64,000 bases of DNA, taken from contig NJBO01000010.1 of the NCBI GenBank assembly GCA_005223075.1, positions 27,120 to 91,119 on the forward strand, written 5' to 3'. Positions 43,384 through 50,648 of this stretch are shown one piece after another (the stretch's first letter is position 1; every line of letters begins with the position of its first letter). A model generated the notes under the pieces. The model saw only the letters and a program-made list of their open reading frames with translations. It searched no databases and had not been told where the DNA came from. The DNA comes from a candidate division TA06 bacterium B3_TA06. Lineage in GTDB: Bacteria > Hydrothermota > Tepidihabitantia > B3-TA06. The translations under genes and the position numbers were made by a program.

Positions 43384-43451
43384 ACGGGTGTTACGAGTAT
43401 TACGGGTGTTGCGAGTATTACGGGTGTTGGGGGTGTTACGGGTGTTACGGG
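43384..43451 (+). repeat. 9-bp tandem repeat (TTACGGGTG)n abutting the pilM promoter
   Basis: About eight 9-bp units: CACGGGTGT, TACGAGTAT, TACGGGTGT, TGCGAGTAT, TACGGGTGT, TGGGGGTGT, TACGGGTGT, then TACGGG running into TTGACA. The last unit touches the -35 box. The same word lies before the 29586 and 54369 promoters. Confidence 0.85.
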
Positions 43452-43479
43452 TTGACATCGATTGAGTAGCTCATATACT
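43452..43479 (+). promoter_or_regulatory. Leaderless promoter of pilMNO-mazG
   Basis: TTGACA (43452-43457), 16-nt spacer, TATACT (43474-43479), then TTGCCC and ATG at 43486. Confidence 0.8.
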
Positions 43480-43485
43480 TTGCCC

Positions 43486-44334
43486 ATGACCTACGGGATT
43501 GATATTTCTGAGGAGGAGATCCGTTGGGTTCGCCTGCCTAAAGGAGAGAACCCGGCTGCTTGCGGTCGTATCCAGCTTGAGGATAATGACCGCTCGCCAA
43601 GGCGGATCAGGCAGGTGCTTAAGGAGTTCTTCTCCCGCGAAAGGGTGTCCCGCTTTGTGTTTCCCTTGTGCGGTCAGGGGGTGCGTGCCAGGGTTTTTGC
43701 CTCCGACAAGGTGGACATCTCCGAGCTAGAGGATAACGTGGCCTGGGAGGCAAAGTTCATGCTTACCTATGACACACGCCGCGACGTCTTAAGCTTCGAT
43801 CCTTTACGCAGCGTAGGCAGCCAGACCTGGATTGTTGCAGTGACGGCTCCGCTTGAGGTGATCCAGCGCAAAAGCGGGCTCTTCCCCAAAAACCCTACCC
43901 ATATCGAGACCGCGTTGACCGCGCTTGCGAACGCGGTGCTTCGCTCCAAGTGGGGAGAGAAGGATATTATTATCCTGCATCTTGACCGTAGCAGAGGTTT
44001 CCTTGTTGTTGTAAGTCACGGCAATCCGATCCTTATGCAGGAGATCCCTCGGGTCAATCTGAAAGAGGCAAGGCTTAGCGAGGAGGCTTTGAGCCTCTGG
44101 CATGATGAGCTTAAGGTCAGGCGCAACTTCCTTCCCCAGGACAAACGCAGGCTGGATCACTTCCTCTTGTCCGGTGAGGCGGCACTTGTGCCTGAGAACG
44201 CCCGAGCCCTTGGTGAGTGCATTGATCTGACGGGCGAGGTGTTTGATCCCTTCGAAGGGGTGGAGATTGAAGGCGAGAAGGATAAGGCACCGCTTTTTAC
44301 CCTAGCCTATGCATGCGCTTTGAGGGGCGAGTGA
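43486..44334 (+). CDS. pilM: PilM-like type IV pilus / secretion assembly protein
   Basis: 282 aa. Actin-like fold start (MTYGIDISEEEIRWVRLP), VAWEAKFMLTYDTRRDVLSFDPLRS (PilM/GspL-like strand), and AVTAPLEVIQRKSGLFP. Shorter than usual PilM (~350). Identity rests mainly on order with the next two genes, which have the PilN and PilO topology. The start is the ATG 6 nt after the -10 box; an upstream frame start lies in the promoter. Confidence 0.75.
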   Translation: MTYGIDISEEEIRWVRLPKGENPAACGRIQLEDNDRSPRRIRQVLKEFFSRERVSRFVFPLCGQGVRARVFASDKVDISELEDNVAWEAKFMLTYDTRRDVLSFDPLRSVGSQTWIVAVTAPLEVIQRKSGLFPKNPTHIETALTALANAVLRSKWGEKDIIILHLDRSRGFLVVVSHGNPILMQEIPRVNLKEARLSEEALSLWHDELKVRRNFLPQDKRRLDHFLLSGEAALVPENARALGECIDLTGEVFDPFEGVEIEGEKDKAPLFTLAYACALRGE

Positions 44335-44855
44335 TGATACGCATCGATCTTGCCGTGCCGAGACGTCGTGAAAGGCTGACCACCTGGCATTATCTCGTCA
44401 TCTGGGTGTGTGTCTTTCTTTTCGTGGTGGTTGGTGCAGGTATAGGTCTTGTGTTTCAAGGACGGCGTTTGAAGAGCATCGAGCAGGAAAACGCCAGCCT
44501 TAGGGCAACGAGCGATTCGCTTAAGACCCAGAAGACGGCTGTTGCCCACTACGAGAGCATTGAAGCCCAATACCGCGAGCTTCTCGGCAAGATAGAGGAT
44601 GCGAGCCGGTATAACGAAAGGTATCTGGAGGTAATGCGGCTCCTGGATGCCAAGCTCGGCCCGCGTATGAAGCTCGTTTCGTTCCAGATCGAGGCCGACA
44701 GCGCAACAGCGATGGTCCTGGCACCCTCAAATCTGGAAGTTCGGCGCTATGTGGACGCGCTCTTGGGGAGCGCGATGTTTGAGCTTATCACGAGCGAGCC
44801 GCAGGGATCGCGTGAAGGGTTGATACAACACAGACTCCTCCTGAGGGTGAGATGA
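44334..44855 (+). CDS. pilN: PilN-like fimbrial assembly protein
   Basis: 173 aa from ATG 44334 (overlaps pilM stop, TGATG). Short cytoplasmic N-terminus IRIDLAVPRRRERL (the PilM-binding INLLP-like segment), one transmembrane helix (YLVIWVCVFLFVVVGAGIGLVF), coiled coil and a small periplasmic ferredoxin-like domain. Typical bitopic PilN layout. Confidence 0.75.
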   Translation: MIRIDLAVPRRRERLTTWHYLVIWVCVFLFVVVGAGIGLVFQGRRLKSIEQENASLRATSDSLKTQKTAVAHYESIEAQYRELLGKIEDASRYNERYLEVMRLLDAKLGPRMKLVSFQIEADSATAMVLAPSNLEVRRYVDALLGSAMFELITSEPQGSREGLIQHRLLLRVR

Positions 44856-45340
44856 AGGTTGCCATAAGCGTTATCTTCGGGATACTGACGGCTCTTGTCT
44901 TAGTGATCGGAGGCTATCTGGGGTTTGCAACCATCAGGGAATCGAAGGGCCTTTTGGGGGAAGTGGACTCGCTTCAAACAAGAGTAAACTCGCTTAAGTC
45001 CGAGGTAGCTGGCCGGGCCGAGCGTTTGCAAGAAGAGGCTACAATAACGGCTGAACTTGACAGCCTTCGGAGCGCGCTTCAGGCATCCGAAGAGGGCCTT
45101 GAGGAGCGATTCACCCATCGGGGCCGGCCTACCTCGAAGGCCGTGATATCCGATTCCCAGAAGGTGGAAGGTATCTATCCTTTCAAACTTAAGGTTGATG
45201 GCGCCGCCTCGGCTGTTGATTCCTTCCTTATCGAACTCCAGAGACAAGTGCCGCTTGTGCGTTTCGAAAAGCTTGAAGGGGTCAGAAGGGGCAGGAACCT
45301 GAGGCTTGAAGCGACCGGGTCGGTGCGCTTCCCGCGATAG
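44852..45340 (+). CDS. pilO: PilO-like assembly protein
   Basis: 162 aa. Transmembrane helix (VIFGILTALVLVIGGYLGFATI), coiled coil (EVDSLQTRVNSLKSEVAGRAERL) and a periplasmic domain (YPFKLKVDGAASAVDSFLIELQRQVPLVRFEKLEG) with the PilO alpha-beta pattern. Coupled (ATGA) to pilN. No pilP or pilQ follows. Confidence 0.72.
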   Translation: MKVAISVIFGILTALVLVIGGYLGFATIRESKGLLGEVDSLQTRVNSLKSEVAGRAERLQEEATITAELDSLRSALQASEEGLEERFTHRGRPTSKAVISDSQKVEGIYPFKLKVDGAASAVDSFLIELQRQVPLVRFEKLEGVRRGRNLRLEATGSVRFPR

Positions 45341-45359
45341 CCAGTAACACACCAATCCC

Positions 45360-46136
45360 ATGAATAGCTCTGATGATAAAGACTTGGGGAGGCTGCGCGA
45401 GATAGTAGAACGGTTGCGCAGCCAGTGCCCCTGGGATCGTAAGCAGACGCTTTCTTCCATAAAACATCTTTATATCGAGGAGGCCTACGAGCTTTCCGAG
45501 GCGTTGGAGTCTGGCGACGGTGCAAGGATTGAGGAGGAGCTTGGTGATCTTTTATACATCGTTTTGATGGGTATCCAGATAGCCAAGGACGCGGGTCTGA
45601 CGGATTACGAGAAGGTCGAAGAGATAGCGTCAGCCAAGCTTATCCGCCGCCACCCACACGTGTTTGGAGAAACGAAGGTATCAGGGGAAGGCGATGTGCT
45701 TGCCAACTGGGAGCGCATCAAGGAAGCGGAAAAGAGGGGAGAGGCGGGATTTTTCGAAGGCATCCCCAAGTCCTTGCCCGCTCTCATTCGCGCCCAGATG
45801 GTGCAGGAGCGCGCAGCGCGGGTGGGTTTCGACTGGCGAAGCGCTAAGGGTCCTTTGGCCAAGGTCAGGGAAGAAACCCAGGAGTTAACCGAACACATCG
45901 GGAAGGCTCATGATGATCTTGAGCACGAGCTTGGAGATCTGTTGTTTTCGGTGGTGAACCTTGCCCGACACATAGTGGTGCGAGCAGAGGAGGCACTCGA
46001 GTGGTCGAATAAGAAGTTCGAGCAAAGGTTTGAAGGGGTTCGGAGATTGGCTGCTGAGCGTGGGCTTGATCTGGCCAAGATGGATATCGAGGAGCTGGAT
46101 AAGCTTTGGGACGAAGTCAAGGAAGCCGAACACTGA
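45360..46136 (+). CDS. mazG: Nucleoside triphosphate pyrophosphohydrolase MazG
   Basis: 258 aa, tandem MazG domains. First: LRSQCPWDRKQTLSSIKHLYIEEAYELSEAL...EELGDLLYIVLM; second: KVREETQELTEHI...HELGDLLFSVVNLARH (ExxE-12-28-ExxD Mg motif in both). Hydrolyses NTPs to NMP and PPi. Starts 20 nt after pilO, with CAGTAACACACCAATCCC in the gap, which resembles the GTGTGTTAC motif in reverse. Confidence 0.94.
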   Translation: MNSSDDKDLGRLREIVERLRSQCPWDRKQTLSSIKHLYIEEAYELSEALESGDGARIEEELGDLLYIVLMGIQIAKDAGLTDYEKVEEIASAKLIRRHPHVFGETKVSGEGDVLANWERIKEAEKRGEAGFFEGIPKSLPALIRAQMVQERAARVGFDWRSAKGPLAKVREETQELTEHIGKAHDDLEHELGDLLFSVVNLARHIVVRAEEALEWSNKKFEQRFEGVRRLAAERGLDLAKMDIEELDKLWDEVKEAEH

Positions 46137-46140
46137 TTAT

Positions 46141-46201
46141 TTAACCACAGATTACGCAGATTAGATTTGTAGTGTAGGGACGGACTCTCCAGTCTGTCCG
46201 T
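46141..46201. repeat. CAGATT repeat and GACGGACT hairpin
   Basis: 46141-46165 AACCACAGATTACGCAGATT copy, then TAGGGACGGACT-CTCC-AGTCTGTCC hairpin. Confidence 0.55.
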
Positions 46202-46207
46202 GTTTTT

Positions 46208-46241
46208 TGCGATCTTTTTAGCCGGAGGCTAAAAAGGAGCA
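46208..46241 (-). repeat. Covarying hairpin repeat, copy 6 (reverse)
   Basis: TGCGATCTTTTT, stem AGCC-GGA-GGCT, AAAAAGGAGCA. Overlaps the 3' end of the methyltransferase gene, supplying its last codons and stop. Confidence 0.8.
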
Positions 46242-46802
46242 CACTGGGATGAAGCAGAGCCTCAAAAACGCAAACAGATATAGGAGACCTACCACGATCC
46301 ACGTCTGATACTCACGAAGGGCCCAGGGAAGCTTGAACCTGCGAAACAAGGGACCTTCGAATCGCCTGGGGAAGAAGGGGGAAACCCTTTGACGGTATTC
46401 GTCATATTCCTTGCCGTGCTTCAGAGAAAGACGCTTCTCCTCGGCTCTGGCGATCAAGACGTAGAGGGCTACGAATCCCACTGAAGTCAGCACAATCAGT
46501 ATCCAATGCGGCCTTAGCAGAACCAATCCTGCCGCTACCAGCAATGCATTGCCGATGTATAAGGGGTGTCTGAGGAGGGCGTAAGGGCCGCGGGTGGCTA
46601 AATGATCTGTGGTGATCTGCCTGTTGCGCGAGGTCGGACCTATGAAACCCGCGGCCCAGAACCTTATCAGAAGTCCTGGTATAAAAAGAACTGCGCTCCA
46701 TACACTTATCCAGGGATGGGAAAAGGCGAGCAACAAAAGCACCCAGAGCGTCGCCAGAACGCTGCGGGTACGGAAGAGGATTTGGTCTAAAGGAACCTTC
46801 AA
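46218..46802 (-). CDS. Membrane methyltransferase of the ICMT/PEMT family
   Basis: 194 aa, about five hydrophobic helices. Signature TRGPYALLRHPLYIGNALLVAAG and EEKRLSLKHGKEYDEYRQRVSPFFPR marks isoprenylcysteine carboxyl methyltransferase/phospholipid methyltransferase-like proteins. Substrate unknown. TTG start after AAGAAGG. The last residues (VCSFLASG) and TAA are encoded by the hairpin repeat, so the natural C-terminus may have been changed by its insertion. Confidence 0.85.
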   Translation of the reverse strand: MKVPLDQILFRTRSVLATLWVLLLLAFSHPWISVWSAVLFIPGLLIRFWAAGFIGPTSRNRQITTDHLATRGPYALLRHPLYIGNALLVAAGLVLLRPHWILIVLTSVGFVALYVLIARAEEKRLSLKHGKEYDEYRQRVSPFFPRRFEGPLFRRFKLPWALREYQTWIVVGLLYLFAFLRLCFIPVCSFLASG

Positions 46803-47117
46803 GCCAGCCTTCTTAAGTCTTCAATGAGACCTTTTAGCTTTAGTAATTGTCCATAAGTGCGGATGGGTGAGGTCGTGAGGGATTACTACAACCGTTATTT
46901 GTCAGGCTCTTATGGTTGGTACAGATTCTTCCCCTCCCTTGACGGGAGGGGGTAGGGGGAGGATAGTGTTTTGTGCTGCGAACAAAAGCATTTCCTTTCT
47001 TACTTACGTGAAGAGGTCTGAACATCGCTGTTACCAAAGCAAGCTGTTGATTTAAACAAGCTTGGCAGTTTACAACTCATCAAATCACTTCGAGTTCATA
47101 GATGATCACCTTCGCCT
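46803..47117. other. Gap without a recognisable gene
   Basis: Contains CCCCTCCCTTGACGGGAGGGG (about 46930-46952), a palindromic repeat. Otherwise no credible frame, RNA or promoter was seen on either strand. Confidence 0.5.
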
Positions 47118-47459
47118 TCAATGCAGGTAAATCTCTACCTTCTTGCCTTCTTCGTCCTTTACCTCGAACACCTTGCCGGGCTGTGCCTGGTCCAAAGCCG
47201 CAAGGATGGTGTCGGCAGGGATCTCCTGTTTAGCAAGCACACTCGCAGGGATGAAGTTCATGGCGAATCGCGCCAGGGACAGGGGCAGATTTATCCTCAC
47301 GTTGGGCTTCTCCTTATCTTTCTCGAAGATCAAGAGGGTTATTTCCCGAGCCTGAGGTCTTGCACCTTCTATGGCTTCAATCAGCTTCTCCGCCTCTTCT
47401 GCCGATATCTTTCCTTCGCTTACCATCCTTAAGATACGCAGGGTGGCTTCGCTACTCAT
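47118..47459 (-). CDS. EGKITAEEA-motif (SHOCT-like) protein, last gene of the operon
   Basis: 113 aa. N-terminal helix pair TLRILRMVSEGKISAEEAEKLIEAIEG, the motif shared by six proteins of this operon, followed by an unrecognised domain (EITLLIFEKDKEKPNVRINLPLSLARFAMNFIP...VFEVKDEEGKKVEIYL). Overlaps the preceding gene by 8 nt. Known families with this N-terminus include YvlB/LiaX-like envelope-stress proteins; function here is unknown. Confidence 0.8.
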   Translation of the reverse strand: MSSEATLRILRMVSEGKISAEEAEKLIEAIEGARPQAREITLLIFEKDKEKPNVRINLPLSLARFAMNFIPASVLAKQEIPADTILAALDQAQPGKVFEVKDEEGKKVEIYLH

Positions 47460-47931
47460 GACAACAGTTACCCTTGCTTTTGCCGCAACGTATCTCCTCC
47501 ACCGCCTCGTCCACGTTGATCTTGCCTTCTTCGAGTTTATCTATGATGACGGTTACCTTGCGAGGCTTGCGTTTTAAACGGTGGAGTATAACGCGAATGA
47601 TGATCGCAATTCCCACTACCACGATCAAGGCCCACCACCACTGGCCGAACCCGGCTATCAGCCCGATATTGGAAAACCAGATGGCTAATCCTACCACCAC
47701 TAACAAGAGCGCCCAGAAGGTTCTCCAGCCAACATGTTTGAATGGGATTCCTCTCCTTGAGCGTCTTATCGCCGACTGGATCAGTTCCACCAGACCGAGA
47801 AGTCCGATGATCACAAAGATTATGGGCCAGGCGACTTTGAAGGCGAAGGTTTGCGGGGCAACACTCGATCCCAGCCAGATCCAGAAGCCGATCCAGACTA
47901 CAACCAAACCCCAGAATATCCCGCGGATCAT
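47452..47931 (-). CDS. Membrane protein with C-terminal EGKINVDEA motif
   Basis: 159 aa. Four predicted membrane helices in two pairs (GLVVVWIGFWIWLG, AWPIIFVIIGLLGLVELI, FWALLLVVVGLAIWF, WALIVVVGIAIIIRVIL), resembling LiaF/DUF5668-like membrane parts. The cytosolic tail has IIDKLEEGKINVDEAVEEIRCGK and ends GNCCHE. Possible sensor of the module. Overlaps the 53-aa gene by 4 nt (ATGA). Confidence 0.8.
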   Translation of the reverse strand: MIRGIFWGLVVVWIGFWIWLGSSVAPQTFAFKVAWPIIFVIIGLLGLVELIQSAIRRSRRGIPFKHVGWRTFWALLLVVVGLAIWFSNIGLIAGFGQWWWALIVVVGIAIIIRVILHRLKRKPRKVTVIIDKLEEGKINVDEAVEEIRCGKSKGNCCHE

Positions 47932-48089
47932 CTTGCTCTCCTTTCAGATTGGGTACGTATCTTGACAGCTTCCAGCTTTTGTTCTTCTCTGCGTTTGAGC
48001 AGGAGGTAAAGCCCCGCAAGGATTCCAGCCAGAACTAGAGTGGCTATCCCCACTGCAAACCCTAAGTTATGGATAAGCCCTGAGATCAT
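47928..48089 (-). CDS. 53-aa single-pass membrane microprotein
   Basis: Start ATG 48089 follows GGAGGAAGAG; the stop overlaps the next gene's ATG (ATGA). Begins MISGLIHNLGFAVGIATL, one helix (VGIATLVLAGILAGLYLLL), then a basic tail. It aligns with the 51-aa protein upstream (MIxGL...LAGILAxxY), so the two are paralogues. The 4-nt overlaps on both sides argue that it is translated. Confidence 0.7.
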   Translation of the reverse strand: MISGLIHNLGFAVGIATLVLAGILAGLYLLLKRREEQKLEAVKIRTQSERRAR

Positions 48090-48241
48090 CTCTTCCTCCT
48101 TCGGATGTTTTCTTCAGCCGTTTCTGGGCGCCTTTCCGCTCTCAGCACGGCTATAAAATAGATGGTGGCAAGGATTCCTGCCAGGATAAGACCACCTGCC
48201 CATATCGTGATGCCTAATATCCCGGCAAGCCCTGCGATCAT
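48086..48241 (-). CDS. 51-aa single-pass membrane microprotein
   Basis: ATG at 48241 immediately follows the stop of the DUF4097-like gene (TAAATG) and its TGA overlaps the start of the 53-aa gene. Sequence begins MIAGLAGILGITIWAGGL with the helix GGLILAGILATIYFIAVL and a charged tail. Paralogue of the next gene. Confidence 0.7.
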   Translation of the reverse strand: MIAGLAGILGITIWAGGLILAGILATIYFIAVLRAERRPETAEENIRRRKR

Positions 48242-49105
48242 TTACTTGCTCCTTTTGCGCAGAGTGATGTCACCATGCTTTGTCTTGACGTAAAGTTTCG
48301 CCTCAGGTTTCCCTAAAACGGCTTTGAGTTCATCCTCTTCGTCAGAAGGCTCAAGGTCGAAGTCGCTTGAGATGTCTCCATATTTGGGTTTGTGGATGGT
48401 AAGCTCAACGTTTGCCTTTTCAGGGATTGTGAGATTGATATCCCCACCACCGAGCTCGATGCGTCCCACCCCTCGGCATGCCGAAAGGTCAAGGTCTATA
48501 TCGCCGCCGCCCACTCGAATGTCGAGTTCAGCTGAGATATCTTTGCCTCGGACATCGCCGCCGCCTACGGCTGTGGTGAGCCTTCCTGAGATATTCTTAA
48601 GCTTCAGGTCGCCTCCGCCGCAGCGTATTGACAGTTCCGAAGCGAGATTGCTTGCCGAGACGTCACCAGCGGCTGCTTTTAGCTCCACCTCCTGGGATTT
48701 AGGAACCTCTATGTCGATGTCGCCGGACATAGTTTTGATTAAGAGCTCGTCTTCGGTTTCCGCTACCTTATGTCCGCCCTGAAGCTTGATGCGGATGGAT
48801 TGCTCGTCATCCCCGGTGATCTTCACATCGCCGGCTACCGCCTTGACGGTGAATCGTTCCCTGGGGTCGAACTTGAGTTCCTTTTCCTCGCCAGTGTCCA
48901 TAAAAGGCACGCAGCGCTCGATCATATCCGGCAGGTCTTTCAGACTGAGCTCCACCTTACGGGCGATTCGCTTGCCGAGATCAGATCCCGGTCCGCGCTG
49001 GGTAAAACGGAATGGCTCGCCCAGCGCCTCAAGGAGCTTTGTCGCCTCCTCAGCTGTTATCTTGCCTTCTTCCAGCAACTTAAGTATTCGTTCTCTTTCT
49101 TCCAT
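48242..49105 (-). CDS. EGKITAEEA-motif protein with DUF4097-like beta-helix (YvlB/LiaX type)
   Basis: 287 aa. N-terminus MEERERILKLLEEGKITAEEATKLLEALGEPF; then a repetitive beta domain with recurring GGGD turns (LSIRCGGGDLKLKNISGRLTTAVGGGDVRGKD, LDIRVGGGDIDLDL) typical of the adhesin-like DUF4097 fold. No signal peptide. LiaX of Gram-positives, with this layout, senses envelope stress; a like role is inferred. Good ribosome site GAGGAGGAAGGA. Confidence 0.85.
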   Translation of the reverse strand: MEERERILKLLEEGKITAEEATKLLEALGEPFRFTQRGPGSDLGKRIARKVELSLKDLPDMIERCVPFMDTGEEKELKFDPRERFTVKAVAGDVKITGDDEQSIRIKLQGGHKVAETEDELLIKTMSGDIDIEVPKSQEVELKAAAGDVSASNLASELSIRCGGGDLKLKNISGRLTTAVGGGDVRGKDISAELDIRVGGGDIDLDLSACRGVGRIELGGGDINLTIPEKANVELTIHKPKYGDISSDFDLEPSDEEDELKAVLGKPEAKLYVKTKHGDITLRKRSK

Positions 49106-49115
49106 TCCTTCCTCC

Positions 49116-49391
49116 TCAGCCGCAGCAGCCGAACGTCATGAGCTCCGCATCTTCGGGGTCCTCGCAACACTCGCCCCTCATCTTGACGATCACCTTCTTA
49201 TGAGGGGGATGGCAGCAGGTGTCGAAGTGATGCCTGCCGAAGCTGTGCTTGATGAACATCGGTCCACAATGTGGGTGAGCGTGTGTGCTACGGGCGTAGC
49301 TCTTATTCAACGCCTCCAGGAGGTTGGCCGCCTCATCGGCTGTTATCTTGCCCGTTTCTAAGAGTTCAAGTATCTTTTTGCGTTCTTCCAT
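49116..49391 (-). CDS. EGKITADEA-motif protein with His/Cys-rich metal-binding-like tail
   Basis: 91 aa from ATG 49391 (GGAGGATATG; ATG 49394 is possible but too near the ribosome site). MEERKKILELLETGKITADEAANLLEALNKSY, then a tail rich in His and Cys (HAHPHCGPMF, HHFDTCCHPPHKK, GECCEDPED, FGCCG), likely binding metal. Unknown family outside the shared N-terminus. Confidence 0.8.
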   Translation of the reverse strand: MEERKKILELLETGKITADEAANLLEALNKSYARSTHAHPHCGPMFIKHSFGRHHFDTCCHPPHKKVIVKMRGECCEDPEDAELMTFGCCG

Positions 49392-49402
49392 CATATCCTC
49401 CG

Positions 49403-49618
49403 TTACTCGCTGGATTCGCTTTTCTCAGACTCTGCACCCTTGTCAGGTTCGCAGCACTCCTCGTCCTTGGTTTCACAGCACTCATCCGAGGTTGACTCGC
49501 AACACTCATCCTTAGGCTCGCAGCAGGGCTCGCCCAGGGCTTTAAGGAGGCGGGCCGCCTCGTCCGCTGTTATCTTGCCGTCTTCCAGAAGCTTGAGGAT
49601 TCTTTCCTTTGGATTCAT
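49403..49618 (-). CDS. EGKITADEA-motif protein with ECCE repeats
   Basis: 71 aa from ATG 49618. MNPKERILKLLEDGKITADEAARLLKALGEP then four CC pairs in ECCE-like repeats (CCEPKDECCESTSDECCE), acidic tail. Metallothionein-like spacing suggests metal binding or redox sensing. A GTG at 49630 would add four residues. Confidence 0.78.
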   Translation of the reverse strand: MNPKERILKLLEDGKITADEAARLLKALGEPCCEPKDECCESTSDECCETKDEECCEPDKGAESEKSESSE

Positions 49619-49637
49619 TGTCTTCTCCACTTGGTCT

Positions 49638-49736
49638 TTAGTTACCTATGAACAACCCGCGAAGCAGATTCCTGAGATACCCGTCGTCGGGCTTGGTCCT
49701 TCTTAGGACTATTCTTGTCCTTTTTTGTTCTTTCAC
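49638..49736 (-). CDS. 32-aa basic microprotein
   Basis: GTG start 6 nt after AAGGAGG, directly behind the DUF2089 gene. Sequence starts MKEQKRTRIVLRRTKPDDGY and ends LRNLLRGLFIGN. Its excellent ribosome site and position inside a tight operon support translation; no family recognised. Confidence 0.55.
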   Translation of the reverse strand: MKEQKRTRIVLRRTKPDDGYLRNLLRGLFIGN

Positions 49737-49747
49737 GTCTTCCTCCT

Positions 49748-50131
49748 TTAGGTTTCTTCTGACTCTTCTTTTTTGATGAGCCTTATCGCTTCCTCGGCGG
49801 AGAGCTCGCCTGCTTCCAGCCTGTCCAGCACCTCGTTTATCTCTTCATGGGAGGCGCGGGCGGTGATGATGCCCATCTTGGCCAGTAATGCGTCCAGACG
49901 GTTACGCACCGTAGGGTAGGAGAGCGCCAGTTCCCTCTGAATCTCTCTTAAGCTACCCCTGGAGCGCAAGAAAAGCATCAAAAACTCGCGCTCCTCGTCT
50001 GTAAGTCGCGCGAACATGGGAACTTCGAACTCTCCCCGGATCTTTACCTCGCACTTGCGGCAGCTAAGTTCCGAAATATAGAGACTTCCGTTGCAGGCCG
50101 GACAGCGTCCGATGAGTTTCTTCTCAGTCAT
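49748..50131 (-). CDS. DUF2089-type regulator (zinc ribbon, HTH, EAGELSAEEA tail)
   Basis: 127 aa. Zinc ribbon GRCPACNGSLYISELSCRKC, then LTDEEREFLMLFLRSRGSLREIQRELALSYPTVRNRLDALLAKMG (helix-turn-helix) and the C-terminal EVLDRLEAGELSAEEAIRLIKK that matches the N-terminal motif of the operon's other proteins. It probably controls this operon, perhaps through motif-to-motif contact with the products. First gene; leaderless promoter. Confidence 0.88.
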   Translation of the reverse strand: MTEKKLIGRCPACNGSLYISELSCRKCEVKIRGEFEVPMFARLTDEEREFLMLFLRSRGSLREIQRELALSYPTVRNRLDALLAKMGIITARASHEEINEVLDRLEAGELSAEEAIRLIKKEESEET

Positions 50132-50137
50132 GGTGAA

Positions 50138-50165
50138 ATTATAGTCAAATTTTGAACTTTGTCAA
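50138..50165 (-). promoter_or_regulatory. Leaderless promoter of the EGKITAEEA operon
   Basis: Minus strand TTGACA (50160-50165), 16-nt spacer, TATAAT (50138-50143), TTCACC, ATG at 50131. Confidence 0.8.
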
Positions 50166-50301
50166 GGTCTAGTTGAACAATTTTAAACCAATTGGGGTTG
50201 AATTGAAAAATTGGTAAGGTGGAAGTGAATTTTGTCCCTCGATCAGGCCGCTAATTTAACTAGTAAACTCGTCAGGTTTAAATCGCACTCGTCACAAAAA
50301 A

Positions 50302-50356
50302 GCTGGTCAAAAGGTGGACAAAAGGTAGTCAAAAGCTAGACAAAAGATGGACAAAA
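50302..50356 (+). repeat. 11-bp tandem repeat (GNTGGACAAAA)5
   Basis: Five 11-bp units: GCTGGTCAAAA, GGTGGACAAAA, GGTAGTCAAAA, GCTAGACAAAA, GATGGACAAAA. One A-tract per helical turn, which should curve the DNA or give a set of in-phase protein sites. Lies 140 bp upstream of the DUF2089 promoter. Confidence 0.8.
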
Positions 50357-50358
50357 TT

Positions 50359-50507
50359 TCGGGGTCCCCGCGACATGAAATGACGACGCTCGCGGAGTAA
50401 CTGCGTAGCAGATTTGTGGGGTGAAAAAAGATGGACAGGGTTTTTTTAACCACAGATTGAAACTCGTTTCACTCGTTTCCCTTCGGAACGCAGATTTTCA
50501 CAGATTG
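50359..50507. repeat. GGGGTCCCCGCG and CAGATT dispersed repeats
   Basis: 50359-50427 matches 8728-8770 at its ends; 50446-50507 matches 318-357 (GAAACTCGTTTCACTCGTTT) and ends ACAGATTGTAGGGGCC, where a half GGCCGACC repeat supplies the -35 box of the next promoter. Confidence 0.65.
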
Positions 50508-50519
50508 TAGGGGCCGACC

Positions 50520-50548
50520 TTGACAGGGGTGTGGTTCGCGCGTATACT
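50520..50548 (+). promoter_or_regulatory. Promoter upstream of the 18-aa ORF and rsgA
   Basis: TTGACA (50520-50525), 17-nt spacer, TATACT (50543-50548). The leader to rsgA is ~240 nt and holds a short ORF and a strong hairpin. Confidence 0.75.
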
Positions 50549-50591
50549 GAAGTGTTAATAAGAAACAATAAACCTACGAAAGGAGGTTTCG

Positions 50592-50648
50592 ATGTCTGAT
50601 GAAAGAACACGCACGGATAGCTGGAAGCCTCCCCTCGCGCCCGCTTAA
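50592..50648 (+). CDS. 18-aa possible leader peptide upstream of rsgA
   Basis: ATG after AAAGGAGGTTTCG; reads MSDERTRTDSWKPPLAPA. The stop lies within the hairpin at 50628-50671, so ribosomes finishing it would open the stem. A regulatory peptide is possible; a chance frame is not ruled out. Confidence 0.45.
   Translation: MSDERTRTDSWKPPLAPA

Noticed and set aside
43384..43451. CRISPR array
   Set aside because: Units are 9 bp with no spacers, and no cas gene is present in the window.
43207..43458. Minus-strand frame with many NTRNTR repeats
   Set aside because: It is only the 9-bp tandem array read as codons, with no ribosome site or promoter of its own.
43272..43469. Plus-strand frame with CYEYYGCCEYYGCWGCYGC repeats
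   Set aside because: Same tandem array in another frame; it ends inside the pilM promoter.
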